Source: Acidobacteriaceae bacterium (GTDB lineage: Bacteria; Acidobacteriota; Terriglobia; Terriglobales; Acidobacteriaceae). From it: a DNA stretch of 64,000 nt. A program made the translations under genes and the position numbers. Within the stretch, counting starts at the first letter, position 1. The number at the start of each line of letters is the position of its first letter. Under the pieces are notes generated by a model. It saw only the letters and a list, made by a program, of their open reading frames with translations, ran no database searches and had not been told where the DNA came from. The stretch lies in NCBI GenBank assembly GCA_030041045.1, contig JASHOQ010000026.1, forward strand, positions 59,180 to 123,179, in the 5' to 3' direction. Shown here in pieces: positions 7,755 through 16,190 of this stretch.

Positions 7755-10475
7755 GTGAACGGCCAGGGTAAGCCGGCTCCGGAACGGATCGGAAAATACG
7801 ACATTGTCGGCGTGCTGGGGCAGGGCGGCATGGGCGTGGTTTACCGTGCGCGCGACCCTCGCATCGGCCGCGACGTCGCCATCAAGACCCTCACCGAAGG
7901 CTTCTCCGGCGACGCGGAAATGCTCAAGCGCTTCTATCAGGAAGCCGGCCAGACGGGCAATCTCCGCCATCCCAACATCGTTACCGTTTACGACTTCGGC
8001 GATGAAGAGGGCCTGCCTTACATCGTCATGGAGTTCCTTGACGGCGAGCCTCTCGACAAGATCATCCGCCTGCAGGAGCCGCCTCATCTCGGCGCCCGGC
8101 TCGACATCATCGAGCAGGTCTGCTCCGCGCTCGCCTACGCGCATCTCCAGGGCATCATCCATCGCGACGTCAAGCCGGCTAATGTGATTGTCCAGCGCGA
8201 CGGCCTGGTCAAGCTCCTCGACTTCGGCATTGCCCGCACCGGCCAGCAACAAGGGGCGCTTGTCGACCGCGCCATGACCCGCACCGGTACGCTCGTGGGT
8301 ACGCCCGCCTACATGGCCCCCGAACGGCTCCGCGGCGAACCCTTCGACGGCCGCTCCGATATCTTTTCCACCGGCGTGATGCTTTACCAGATCGTCACCG
8401 GGGCTCTGCCGTTTGACGCCGAGTACCCGGCGATCCTCCATCAGATTCTTCAGGAGAATCCTCCGCCGCTCTCGAAATATCTTTCCGCGTACCCGCCGTT
8501 CCTCGAGCAGGTCATCGCCCGCGCCCTCGCCAAGGACCCGTTCGAGCGCTACGCCCACGCCGGCGATATGGCCGCCGATCTGAACGGCGTCGGCTCGCAG
8601 TTGAAGATCGAGCGCGTGTCCGAGCTCTTTGCCCAGGCGCAGGAAGCTGTGGCCGCGCAAAACTACGTTGAAGCCCGCAGCCTGCTCAGCCAGCTCCTGC
8701 GCATGAACAGCCAGCACGTTGAAGCCAAGCAGTTGATGGGCAGCGTGGACCAGTACTTCAACCTGCAAAAAACGCGCGAGCGCATCGAGCAGTTGAAGCG
8801 CGCGGCTCTTGAGGTTCTCGCCGTGCGCAACTGGGAGCCGGCCATTGCTTACTGCACCGAGGCTCTTCATCTCGAACCTGAGAACGCTGAGATCGCCGCG
8901 CTTCTGGCCCAGGCGAATACCGGCAAACAAACTCTTGACCAGATTCAGCGCCTCATGCGCGATGCTGAATCCGCCCGCCACTCCGGCAACTTTGAGCTGG
9001 CGCGCGAGTTCGCCGGCAAAGCGGCCGATCTCGACCGCACCGACACGCGCATCGTCGCCATCTGCAAGGTTCTCGATCAGGAGGTCGACGAAGCGCGCCG
9101 CAAGGCGCGACTGCGCACGCTGCTCAATCAGGCGCAGGAAAGCCTTTCCGCGGCCCGCCTCACCGAGGCGTTTCGCGCCATCACGGAAGCCGAAGACCTG
9201 GCGCCCGCCGATGCCGAGCTGCTGCGCCTCAAAGACGAGCTCGGCAGCCTGCAACGCCAGCAGGAGCGCAAACGCCTCGTCAACGATCTCCAGGAAAAAG
9301 CCGCCGTCGCTCTCTCCTTCGAGCTCGTGCAGGAAGTCGCGGCCGAAGTGGCCGTAGCCCTGGAGAAATTTCCCACCGAACCCACGCTGCTTCGCCTCAA
9401 GATTCAGCTCGAGCCGCGTCTGCGCGAGCACCAGCGCAAACGCCTCGTGGCCGAGGTAAGCGACGCCTGCCGCCATCTTCCGCCGGTCGAAGCCCTCGCC
9501 CGCATTCGCGAGGCGCTCGCTCAGCTTCCCGGCAACGAAGATCTTCTCAAGCTCGAGTCCGCCATCGCCCAGCGCCTCACGCGCGAGCAGCGAGAGCAGG
9601 TGCTGGCCGACTACCTGCGCAAGGCCCGCGCGCTGCTGGAGGACCATCTCTATCTCGAAACCGCCAAGGTGCTGGAGCAGTGCGAGAAAGAGGGCTTCTC
9701 CTCGCCGGAAATGAGTGAACTGCTCAACCTGGCGCGCTCCGCCGCCGCCGAGCGCATCTCCCAGGATCTCGTCGAGCGCACCTTTCTTGAAGCCAAGCAG
9801 CTGCTCGAGGCGGAAGACTACGAAGCTGCTCTCAAGCTCCTGCCGCCCGTTCTCGAGCGCGTCGACGAGCCTGCCCTCCGCCGCCAGCTAGATGAGGCCA
9901 CACACAAGCAGGCAGTTCTCGAAAAGCGCGTCCACCAGGTGCTCGACGAAATCGAGCGCTCCCGCGAAATGGAGCTCTTTGACGCCGCCATCGGCCTTAT
10001 CCAGTCCGAGCCCGCCGGCGTCCGCCGCTCCCGCCGCATTCAGGCTGCGCTCGAATCGCTCACCGCCACGCGCGAGCTTGAAGCGGCGCGGCTCGCCTCC
10101 ATCGGCTCGGTCTACGCGGCATTGAATGAGCCCGAGTCCGCAGCGCTCTTCCAGAGGCTCACTGCAGAGAACCCTGCCGCACCAACTCTGTCCGGAGGCG
10201 CAGTGCCCGGAGCTCAGGTCTCGGGAGGCCAAATCGTCCAGCGCCTCGGCGCCCGCCTGCGCCAGATCGCCGACCAGCAGCTCGGCAAATCCATTGAGTC
10301 CGCCCGCCAGGCGCTTGCCGCGGACGATGCCGCGGCCGCTCACACCTTCCTGGAAAATGCCGCGGGCTGGCAAGCCAGTGCATCGGCTCCGGTGCAAACG
10401 GACTGGAAATCGGTGCAGGAAGAAGTCGCCGCCGCGCGCAAAGTCCTGCGCTTCCGCCGGTCGTCCCGGCGCTAA
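7755..10475 (+). CDS. Serine/threonine protein kinase with long helical/TPR C-terminus
   Basis: Hanks-type (Pkn family) protein kinase. The N-terminal domain (about 13-275) has the Gly-rich loop LGQGGMG (21-27), catalytic Lys K44 (VAIK), the HRDVKPAN loop (136-143, D138) and DFG (156-158), followed by GTPAYMAPE, so it should be active. The other ~630 residues are a string of TPR-like and coiled-coil helices without a transmembrane segment or PASTA domains. The protein is therefore probably cytoplasmic and may phosphorylate partners bound through this scaffold. Translation starts at GTG 7755, supported by AGGAG 6 nt upstream. It lies 62 bp after the large exported protein. The substrate is unknown. 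Confidence 0.92.
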   Translation: MNGQGKPAPERIGKYDIVGVLGQGGMGVVYRARDPRIGRDVAIKTLTEGFSGDAEMLKRFYQEAGQTGNLRHPNIVTVYDFGDEEGLPYIVMEFLDGEPLDKIIRLQEPPHLGARLDIIEQVCSALAYAHLQGIIHRDVKPANVIVQRDGLVKLLDFGIARTGQQQGALVDRAMTRTGTLVGTPAYMAPERLRGEPFDGRSDIFSTGVMLYQIVTGALPFDAEYPAILHQILQENPPPLSKYLSAYPPFLEQVIARALAKDPFERYAHAGDMAADLNGVGSQLKIERVSELFAQAQEAVAAQNYVEARSLLSQLLRMNSQHVEAKQLMGSVDQYFNLQKTRERIEQLKRAALEVLAVRNWEPAIAYCTEALHLEPENAEIAALLAQANTGKQTLDQIQRLMRDAESARHSGNFELAREFAGKAADLDRTDTRIVAICKVLDQEVDEARRKARLRTLLNQAQESLSAARLTEAFRAITEAEDLAPADAELLRLKDELGSLQRQQERKRLVNDLQEKAAVALSFELVQEVAAEVAVALEKFPTEPTLLRLKIQLEPRLREHQRKRLVAEVSDACRHLPPVEALARIREALAQLPGNEDLLKLESAIAQRLTREQREQVLADYLRKARALLEDHLYLETAKVLEQCEKEGFSSPEMSELLNLARSAAAERISQDLVERTFLEAKQLLEAEDYEAALKLLPPVLERVDEPALRRQLDEATHKQAVLEKRVHQVLDEIERSREMELFDAAIGLIQSEPAGVRRSRRIQAALESLTATRELEAARLASIGSVYAALNEPESAALFQRLTAENPAAPTLSGGAVPGAQVSGGQIVQRLGARLRQIADQQLGKSIESARQALAADDAAAAHTFLENAAGWQASASAPVQTDWKSVQEEVAAARKVLRFRRSSRR

Positions 10476-10543
10476 GCCCACCGTAAACCCCTTTTGGGAG
10501 TTATGCCATAATTGGTGCCAACATTTCGCGCAGCGAGCGATCC

Positions 10544-11089
10544 ATGCGAAACGTGACTTTGATTGTGGGCGGAGAGCCGATCGGAGAGGGTCCTACGTGG
10601 GCATATCCGGCCGGCGCTAAGCTGGGATTATTCATTATCCCGATTTACGAGATGACCGTGCTCGGCACCGACGAAAAGAAGGCTGAAGTGCGGGAGAAAG
10701 TGCCGGTTTTTCGATTCGGAGTCCATTGCACTGACGGTAAGACGGCCCGAGTCGTGGGCCTGAAAAATCACCAGGTCTACCACATCAAGCGATGGATTCC
10801 TACTTACAAGGTTCACAGCGCGAATTCGCCGGAGAACGGGGCCTGGCAGGTGTTCGGAAGTTTTTTGATCCATGATGGCCCGGATAACAACACTGAGATC
10901 TTCGCGACGATCGGGTGCATCGAGATCATCGGGCCGGAAGGTTTCACCAGATTCAATGACCTACTCATCTCGCTGATGGCGCCATCAGGCAAAGACCGCG
11001 ACCAGCAGCTCGATTCGATTGGCCAATCTGGGCGGCTGAAGATCGAGTACAAGGCATCGCACCGTCCGCCGCTCAAGAAGGCACCGTGA
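10544..11089 (+). CDS. Candidate L,D-transpeptidase-like (Tlde1-type) effector
   Basis: A 181-residue protein without a signal peptide. The central segment FLIHDGPDNN..ATIGCIEI puts a histidine (H110) 15 residues before a G-C-I-E (G124, C125, E127). This resembles the H...(S/T)xGC catalytic signature of YkuD-like L,D-transpeptidases and of the type VI effector family Tlde1, whose members lack Sec signals. The next segment is GPEGFTRFNDLLISL. The downstream gene encodes an exported protein and overlaps it by 4 nt (GTGA), the arrangement expected of an effector and its periplasmic immunity protein. The Shine-Dalgarno is weak (GAGCGA). Base composition is lower in GC than the flanking genes. No secretion-system genes are visible nearby. 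The role is inferred; an L,D-peptidase with a housekeeping function is the main alternative. Confidence 0.5.
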   Translation: MRNVTLIVGGEPIGEGPTWAYPAGAKLGLFIIPIYEMTVLGTDEKKAEVREKVPVFRFGVHCTDGKTARVVGLKNHQVYHIKRWIPTYKVHSANSPENGAWQVFGSFLIHDGPDNNTEIFATIGCIEIIGPEGFTRFNDLLISLMAPSGKDRDQQLDSIGQSGRLKIEYKASHRPPLKKAP

Positions 11090-11661
11090 ATTCCGCTTGC
11101 CGCCCGACCCGCATGCATTCCTTAGGCCTGGCTCTCTTACTTGCCTCCATCGCACCCGCTTTGGCGCAATCGGTCCAGTCGCCATCTTTGTTTGCGGCAA
11201 GCGAAATTCGCGAGGCATTGACGGAGAATGGCATTGCGCCCGAAATGAGTGTCGACCCGCGGGATGCGTCCGAATTGCGCAAATTGGTCGCGCGCCAAGT
11301 CAGCTCACAGTTGCTCGCCGCCAGACCAGCAGTCTCTGGCTGGGACTTTCGCTATCGGTCTCTTCATCAGGAGGGGACGGTCCAATTCGGCACAATCGTT
11401 CTCCGCTATCCGAATTCTGGCGACGCATCGAAGATCCTCACTCTGCTGAACCCCGAGCCGAAATATTTCGCCCATTCCGAGATACTTGTCCACTACTCCG
11501 CAGCGAAGCTGGACAACATGATTCTTATCGCTTACTCCGAGAACAGCGGCGATAAACGCATCGTCGAGGTCGTTGACCAGCTGCCGGATAGGTTCGCACG
11601 TGCCGCGACGGACAACCATTGGGTTTGGAAGGAACAAGACGTCACTGCCAAGAAGCCTTAG
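11086..11661 (+). CDS. Exported protein coupled to the candidate effector; possible immunity protein
   Basis: A 191-residue protein with a signal peptide (MHSLGLALLLASIAPALAQ within the first ~30 residues) and no domain I recognise. The mature part is a compact alpha/beta sequence ending DNHWVWKEQDVTAKKP. It starts at GTG 11086, overlapping the upstream TGA (GTGA), which implies translational coupling with the 181-residue gene. A small secreted protein coupled to a candidate peptidoglycan-acting effector is what is expected of a periplasmic immunity protein. That is inference from gene order only. Internal ATG 11113 (MHSLGLALL) is an alternative start that would still keep the signal peptide. 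Confidence 0.55.
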   Translation: MNSACRPTRMHSLGLALLLASIAPALAQSVQSPSLFAASEIREALTENGIAPEMSVDPRDASELRKLVARQVSSQLLAARPAVSGWDFRYRSLHQEGTVQFGTIVLRYPNSGDASKILTLLNPEPKYFAHSEILVHYSAAKLDNMILIAYSENSGDKRIVEVVDQLPDRFARAATDNHWVWKEQDVTAKKP

Positions 11662-11691
11662 CCCAAACGCAATGGATTTGGGCGTTCCGCT

Positions 11692-11946
11692 CTACCAGAT
11701 CGCCCGTGGCTGCGGCGGATTTGTAGGCTCCAATTGGCCCGGAGACGGCTCCTCCACGGGACGCTCTGCCACCATTGGCACTCGCTCCAAATCTTGCTCC
11801 TTCTTAAACTTGCCTTCCGGCACGAGCCGCGCCACAGCCACTCCGTTTTTGTGCAGAATGAACGTGGTTCCCTGGTAGCGCGAGCGGTTGATGCAGTCGG
11901 CAAAGTTCCGGGAGGCCTCGGTTACGCTGATCGAAACACTGCGCAT
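11692..11946 (-). CDS. Orphan Phd/YefM-type antitoxin
   Basis: An 84-residue protein. It begins MRSVSISVTEASRNFADCINR, the N-terminal DNA-binding signature of Phd/YefM antitoxins, and continues with the family core FILHKNGVAVARLVP. The C-terminal tail is disordered and Pro-rich (VEEPSPGQLEPTNPPQP), where toxin contacts usually lie. Members repress their own operon and neutralise a RelE, Doc or PIN toxin. No toxin gene is adjacent: one side is the exported-protein gene, stop at 11661 on the other strand, and the other is parB. I chose ATG 11946 because family alignments begin there; the frame is open for 23 more codons upstream. It is either a lone regulator or a remnant module. Confidence 0.8.
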   Translation of the reverse strand: MRSVSISVTEASRNFADCINRSRYQGTTFILHKNGVAVARLVPEGKFKKEQDLERVPMVAERPVEEPSPGQLEPTNPPQPRAIW

Positions 11947-11992
11947 AAGAATCAGACTCTCAGATAATCTACATATCAGATTTTCCGATAGG
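11947..11992 (-). promoter_or_regulatory. AT-rich putative operator upstream of the antitoxin gene
   Basis: A short AT-rich stretch carries three TCTGA units on the minus strand within about 35 bp, plus the near-palindrome AGATAATCT. Phd-type proteins usually bind repeated sites just upstream of their own start, so this is a plausible operator. Confidence 0.35.
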
Positions 11993-12061
11993 GAGAGAAC
12001 ACAGACCAAGCGCAACGAACCTGGATAAGCACCGCCTTCCGGACCGTCTTTGGCTCCCTTG

Positions 12062-12097
12062 GTCCCTGTTCCCTACTCCCTACTCCCTGTTTCCTGC
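12062..12097. repeat. Heptamer tandem repeat (TCCCTRY units)
   Basis: About five imperfect 7 bp units of the type TCCCTGT/TCCCTAC run between the antitoxin gene and the 3' end of parB. The repeat overlaps the last codons of parB and encodes part of its tail. Confidence 0.6.
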
Positions 12098-12985
12098 AAT
12101 CTTCTCCATCAGCCGGTCGAAATCCTCCAGCCGCGCGTACTCGATGATCACTTTTCCCTTGCCGTTGCGGTCCTCGATGGTCACCTTCAACCCCAGCGCC
12201 TGCTGCAGTTGCACCTGCGCCTCGCGTACGTTGGGATCGACCGGCGGCTCCGCTTTGGCTTCCGGCTTCTCCTGGCGCTCCGGATGGATCAGCCCCTGGA
12301 CATAGCTTTCCAATTGGCGAACAGAAAGCGAAAGTGAGACTGTGCGTTGCGCGACTTTCTGGATCTCTTCCGCGTGTTCAAGCGCCAGCAGCGCCCGCGC
12401 ATGACCGAAGCTCAATTCGCCCGCCTCCACGCGCGCCTGCACGCCGCTCGGCAGTTTGAGCAACCGCAGAAAATTCGCCACCGTGGCACGATCTTTACCC
12501 GTCCGCTGCGCCATCTGTTCCTGGGTCATGTGGAATTCGCGCGACAGCCGCTCAAACGCCCGTGCCTGCTCAATCGGGTTCAGGTCGGCCCTTTGCAGGT
12601 TCTCTACGATAGTGATCTCCATCGCCTGTTCGTCCGAGACCTGGCGCAGAATGGCCGGAATGGTCTGCTTGCCCGCCCGCTGCGACGCCCGCCATCGCCG
12701 CTCGCCGGCGATCAGCTGGAAGCGGCCGTTCTGCAGCGGCCGTACAAGCACCGGCTGCACCACGCCATTGGCCGTGATGGAGGCAGCCAGCTCGGCCAGC
12801 CGATCGTCGTCGACCTGCGTGCGTGTCTGGTAGGGGTTGCGGTCAATCAGCTCGAGAGCAATCTCGCGCGGCTTTCCGCCTTCGAGTTCCGCGCCGGGCT
12901 CGGCCGGTGTATGCGCCCGCGGCAGCAAGGAATCCAAACCTTTGCCCAAGGCGCGCCGTTTAGGATCGGTCGCCAGAGTCGTCAT
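12080..12985 (-). CDS. parB: Chromosome partitioning protein ParB
   Basis: The 301-residue ParB/Spo0J protein binds parS sites, spreads as a CTP-dependent clamp and works with ParA in chromosome segregation. The N-terminus has the conserved RRALGKGLDSLLP motif. The ParB/Srx nuclease-like domain has IDRNPYQTR and the CTP-binding signature GERRWRAS. The helix-turn-helix region includes EQMAQRTGKDRATVANFLRLLKLP. ATG 12985 has AAGGA about 9 nt upstream. It lies 89 bp after parA on the same strand, in the usual parA-parB order. Two parS-like sites lie upstream of parA. Confidence 0.97.
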   Translation of the reverse strand: MTTLATDPKRRALGKGLDSLLPRAHTPAEPGAELEGGKPREIALELIDRNPYQTRTQVDDDRLAELAASITANGVVQPVLVRPLQNGRFQLIAGERRWRASQRAGKQTIPAILRQVSDEQAMEITIVENLQRADLNPIEQARAFERLSREFHMTQEQMAQRTGKDRATVANFLRLLKLPSGVQARVEAGELSFGHARALLALEHAEEIQKVAQRTVSLSLSVRQLESYVQGLIHPERQEKPEAKAEPPVDPNVREAQVQLQQALGLKVTIEDRNGKGKVIIEYARLEDFDRLMEKIAGNRE

Positions 12986-13074
12986 TGTCGTTCTTCCTTC
13001 AATTCAACCAGGGCAGGCAATTTAAATGCAGGCAACACCATAATCCAAAAAGTGAGTCCGCAGTGCAGTAGCGT

Positions 13075-13923
13075 TCAGGAATACGGCCAGAAGCGCACTC
13101 GAGCCGTTGTCGCGCGTTCCGCCAGTTGCGCTTTGCGCTCCAAATCGCGCGGGCTCTCCAATCCACTCCTCTCCAGAAACTCCCGCGCCATCTCAAAATA
13201 AGCCTCGGCGCCCCGCGACCGTGCATCGTACAGCGCCACAGGCTTCCCATGGCTGGGTGCCTCGGCCAGGCGCACATTCCGGGGAATCACGGTTCGGTAG
13301 AGCCGCTCTTTGAAGTACTCGCGCAGTGTCTCCGTCACCTGCTGCGCCAGATTGGTCCGGTCATCGTACATGGTCAGCAGTACGCCTTCAATGGTCAACG
13401 CCGGGTTGAACGCCGACCGCACCCGTTCCAGCGTCGAAACCAGCTCAGAGATCCCCTCCAGGGCAAAATACTCCGCCTGCATAGGCACAATCAGCAACTC
13501 CGCGGAGGAAAGCACATTCACTGTCAGCAGATCCAGGGCCGGCGGGCAGTCGAGAATCACCAAGTCATACGCGTCTCGCACCGGGGCTAGCGCCTTCCTG
13601 AGGCGCACCGCGCGATCCTCCGCGCCGGCCAGCTCGATATTGGCTCCGGTCAGGTTTTTCGAGCCGGGCAGCAGCCGCAATTGCTCGATTTCGGTAGGCA
13701 ATATCACCAGTTCAGCCGTGCTGTTGCCCACCATCACGTCATAAATCGAGTGCCTGTTGTCGTCGCGCTGCAGCCCCAGCCCCGACGACGCATTGGCCTG
13801 CGGATCGCAGTCCGCCAGCAGAATTTTCAGCCCCTCGAGCGCCAGGCATGCGGCCAGGTTGATCGCCGTGGTGGTCTTCCCGACGCCCCCCTTCTGATTG
13901 ACCACGCCGAGAATTCTGCCCAT
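13075..13923 (-). CDS. parA: Chromosome partitioning ATPase ParA/Soj
   Basis: A 282-residue ParA/MinD-family ATPase that drives origin segregation together with ParB. The deviant Walker A motif KGGVGKTTT begins at residue 11 with the signature lysine. DCDPQANASSGLG is the Walker A' motif and VILDCPPALDLLT the Walker B region. The C-terminal tail after EMAREFLERSG is a variable basic extension. It starts at ATG 13923 and is followed by parB. The 470 bp upstream, before rsmG, has no gene but contains the parS-like sites. Confidence 0.97.
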   Translation of the reverse strand: MGRILGVVNQKGGVGKTTTAINLAACLALEGLKILLADCDPQANASSGLGLQRDDNRHSIYDVMVGNSTAELVILPTEIEQLRLLPGSKNLTGANIELAGAEDRAVRLRKALAPVRDAYDLVILDCPPALDLLTVNVLSSAELLIVPMQAEYFALEGISELVSTLERVRSAFNPALTIEGVLLTMYDDRTNLAQQVTETLREYFKERLYRTVIPRNVRLAEAPSHGKPVALYDARSRGAEAYFEMAREFLERSGLESPRDLERKAQLAERATTARVRFWPYS

Positions 13924-14186
13924 GGTCTTTCAGACTAAAACGCAAGCGCCCGCTCGAGCAGCCAATTCGATTGTGGAGAACTCGCCCGCCCTGTGGAAAG
14001 CGCAACGTGGCCGCCTCGCGTCGCGCCGCGCAACCCTTTTCCCGGGAAGGAATTGCCCAAATTCCCGGGAATGCCCACTCGGTTCGCCGCAAAAACCCCC
14101 TCCGGTGGAAAAGTCGATTTTCCTGACCCTCGGCCGCTCACCGATTCCCGCTTCGGAACGAGTCCCATGCGAACGATGGCCGACAC

Positions 14187-14202
14187 TGTTCCACGGGAAA
14201 CA
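14187..14202. promoter_or_regulatory. parS-like ParB-binding site 1
   Basis: TGTTCCACGGGAAACA matches the bacterial parS consensus TGTTNCACGTGAAACA at all but one defined position. It lies 264 bp upstream of the parA start. Confidence 0.75.
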
Positions 14203-14223
14203 TCCGAGGCTCGAGGCAGCCAA

Positions 14224-14239
14224 AGTTCCACGTGGAACA
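14224..14239. promoter_or_regulatory. parS-like ParB-binding site 2
   Basis: AGTTCCACGTGGAACA contains a perfect 14 bp palindrome, GTTCCACGTGGAAC (14225-14238), matching the core of parS. It lies 22 bp from site 1. Confidence 0.75.
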
Positions 14240-14395
14240 CCAAAGTCACCAGAGGCTGGATTGGCACCGCCAGCGCTCCGTTTCGAACCCGTGGCTCTGC
14301 GCCAAAGAGGGCGTTCACACGGCTTGCCTGGGGCGGAAAGAAAGCTCTCCTTTTCGTGTATAACTCATTATATGTCAGTCATTTAACTGAATCTC

Positions 14396-15043
14396 TCATG
14401 GCAGTTTCTGTCCCTGCGCCAGCACCCGGTGTTGCCCGCCCGGCAATCGCAGAAGCTCACTCCATTTGAAGCCCGGGCCCGCTGCCTCGCGTATCGCTGC
14501 AAACTCCCCGTCCGTGGTGATCCCTGCCAGCCAGCCGCCCGCGCGCGTCAGTTCGCCGGCAGCCTTCACTGCTGCAGCCATCCGATCCACGGCGCGCAAC
14601 GCCACACAATCGAACTTTTCCCGCAGCGCCTCGGCGCGCCCCTCATGCACTATTGCTTGTATCCCCAAAACCCGCACCGCTTCGCGCAGAAACGCTGCCT
14701 TCTTCGCTTGCGACTCTGCCAGCGTAACCGCAATCCCCGGCCGGCACAGCGCAATGGGAATCCCCGGCAGCCCGGCGCCGGATCCGTAATCGAGCAGGCT
14801 CGCGATCTCCGCCGGCAGCGCCCGCGCGCAGGCAATCGACTCCACGAAATGCCGCGACAGGATCGCGTCCTCGCCGCGGATCGCCGTCAGATTGATTTTG
14901 GAATTCCAGCGCAAAAGCAATGTGAAATAGGCCTCAAATTGCGCCGTCGTCGCCTCGTCCAGCGGTTCGAGCTCTGCGGCGGCCAGCCGCACATTCAGCC
15001 GCGAGCCAACGCGCGGTAACGAATCCCGAACCGTCTGGCTCAT
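14396..15043 (-). CDS. rsmG: 16S rRNA (guanine-527-N7)-methyltransferase RsmG
   Basis: A 215-residue SAM-dependent methyltransferase that makes m7G527 in 16S rRNA. The SAM-binding motif is LLDYGSGAGLPG (83-94), preceded by the family segment WNSKINLTAI and the RHFVES box. ATG 15043 overlaps the stop codon of the upstream amidotransferase gene (ATGA), so the two are translationally coupled. The rsmG-parA-parB order is the classical origin-proximal arrangement. Confidence 0.95.
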   Translation of the reverse strand: MSQTVRDSLPRVGSRLNVRLAAAELEPLDEATTAQFEAYFTLLLRWNSKINLTAIRGEDAILSRHFVESIACARALPAEIASLLDYGSGAGLPGIPIALCRPGIAVTLAESQAKKAAFLREAVRVLGIQAIVHEGRAEALREKFDCVALRAVDRMAAAVKAAGELTRAGGWLAGITTDGEFAAIREAAGPGFKWSELLRLPGGQHRVLAQGQKLP

Positions 15044-15831
15044 CCGCGTGCAGCCGTTTTCGCCCTGGGTTTGCCGGTCGGTTCTGTAACTGAATCGCTG
15101 ATTTTCGGCGCCTGCCACCTCTCGGCCTCGCGCACCAACGCACCAAAGAGGGCGCGCGAGAGTGCGCTTTCCGCGCAAGTCCGCTCCGGATGCCACTGCA
15201 CGCCCACGACAAAATGCTCCGGGGAATCGAGCTCCACGGCCTCGATCACGCCGTCGCCCGGCGAAACCGCGCTCACCCGCAGCTGATCGCCGGGCGTGCG
15301 AATCGCCTGGTGGTGGCTCGAGTTCACCCGCGCCACGCCAGGCGCCCGCGCGTCCCCGCTCGGCTCGAACAGCCCTGACAGCCGCGTTCCCGGGCGAATC
15401 TCCACCGGATGCGCCTCCACCACCGTGCGCCCCGGCTGATGATTCACTCCCGTTTGCAGGTCCTGGATCAGCGACCCGTTCCGCCACACGTTGAGCGTCT
15501 GCGTGCCGTGGCAGATGGCCAGAATCGGCTTGCGGAGATTGAACCCGTCCTGCAACAGCAGCTCGTCGACCGCCGTCCGCGCCGCATCCGCCGGCCCGCA
15601 CGCGGCAATCGGCTGCTCGCCGTAGCGCTGCGGGTCCACGTCGAACCGGCTGCCGGGCAGCAGAATCCCCTGTACCCCCGCGAGCATTTTGGCCACGCGG
15701 TCCTGCGGCGCATCCAGCGGCACCACCAGCGCCTCAGCGCCGGCTGCCTCGAGCGCCTTTACATACGCCGGCAGCGAGCGCCCGTTGTACTCCATGTCCA
15801 CGCTCGGCTGCGGAATGGCAATGCATACCAT
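15040..15831 (-). CDS. Class I glutamine amidotransferase-like hydrolase (peptidase C26)
   Basis: A 263-residue protein of the gamma-glutamyl-gamma-aminobutyrate hydrolase (PuuD-like) family, which cleaves gamma-glutamyl amides. The nucleophile motif is ICHGTQTLNV with C107. The catalytic His and Glu are in GVQWHPE. SSHHQAI is the usual conserved loop, and ILLPGSRFDVDPQRY matches the family GGxDxxPxxY region. I chose ATG 15831 (MVCIAIPQPS), which fits the family start; the frame is open for 30 more codons. It overlaps rsmG by 4 nt. The physiological substrate is uncertain. Confidence 0.88.
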   Translation of the reverse strand: MVCIAIPQPSVDMEYNGRSLPAYVKALEAAGAEALVVPLDAPQDRVAKMLAGVQGILLPGSRFDVDPQRYGEQPIAACGPADAARTAVDELLLQDGFNLRKPILAICHGTQTLNVWRNGSLIQDLQTGVNHQPGRTVVEAHPVEIRPGTRLSGLFEPSGDARAPGVARVNSSHHQAIRTPGDQLRVSAVSPGDGVIEAVELDSPEHFVVGVQWHPERTCAESALSRALFGALVREAERWQAPKISDSVTEPTGKPRAKTAARG

Positions 15832-16190
15832 GCGAAGACAAGTGTAATTTGCCTGCTGCAGGGAACGGAAATGCGCGGCGTCCGGCGTGGCGCAGTTCTC
15901 ACGGCCGAGTTGCGTGCACAATTAGTTTATCGCTAAACTGTTAACTACTTGGTTAATACACTCCTCGCTGCGTTCGCCCGCCTCGCGCCCGCTGGACGCG
16001 GGAAAGCCGGCCCGCTCCGATTCCCGCACGCGGCAAAGCGCGGCGGCTGGCACGGCGCTCTCGCGCTCACCATTCATTCTCTCGACCCGCTCTTTCTTAC
16101 GCCTGGAAGCGCAAAGCGCTGCCCCTCATCTTTGCGCACGGGATCCAGGATGCGCTTAGCTTCGCATCGCTACTGTGATGATCTCCCTGA
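15832..16190. other. Intergenic region with an AT-rich inverted repeat
   Basis: No gene is seen. An AT-rich island at 15921-15960 stands out in otherwise GC-rich DNA. It has the inverted repeat AGTTTA-TCGC-TAAACT (15924-15939), then GTTAAC and a TTAAC/GTTAA pair. It lies about 90 bp upstream of the amidotransferase start and probably holds the promoter or operator of the amidotransferase-rsmG transcript. Confidence 0.45.

Larger units (their letters stand above)
13924..14395. other. Intergenic region between rsmG and parA
   Basis: No convincing gene in 470 bp. It contains two parS-like palindromes (14187-14202 and 14224-14239) and two copies of the decamer TTCCCGGGAA (about 14038-14047 and 14062-14071), of unknown role. 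TGTGGAGAA near 13973 differs from a DnaA box complement at one position. The promoter of parAB should lie here, but I could not fix it. Confidence 0.6.

Noticed and set aside
7647..9647. A 666-codon open frame on the minus strand opposite the kinase gene
   Set aside because: It mirrors the kinase reading frame in GC-rich DNA. The plus-strand protein has all kinase motifs, and the minus-strand translation has no recognisable domain.
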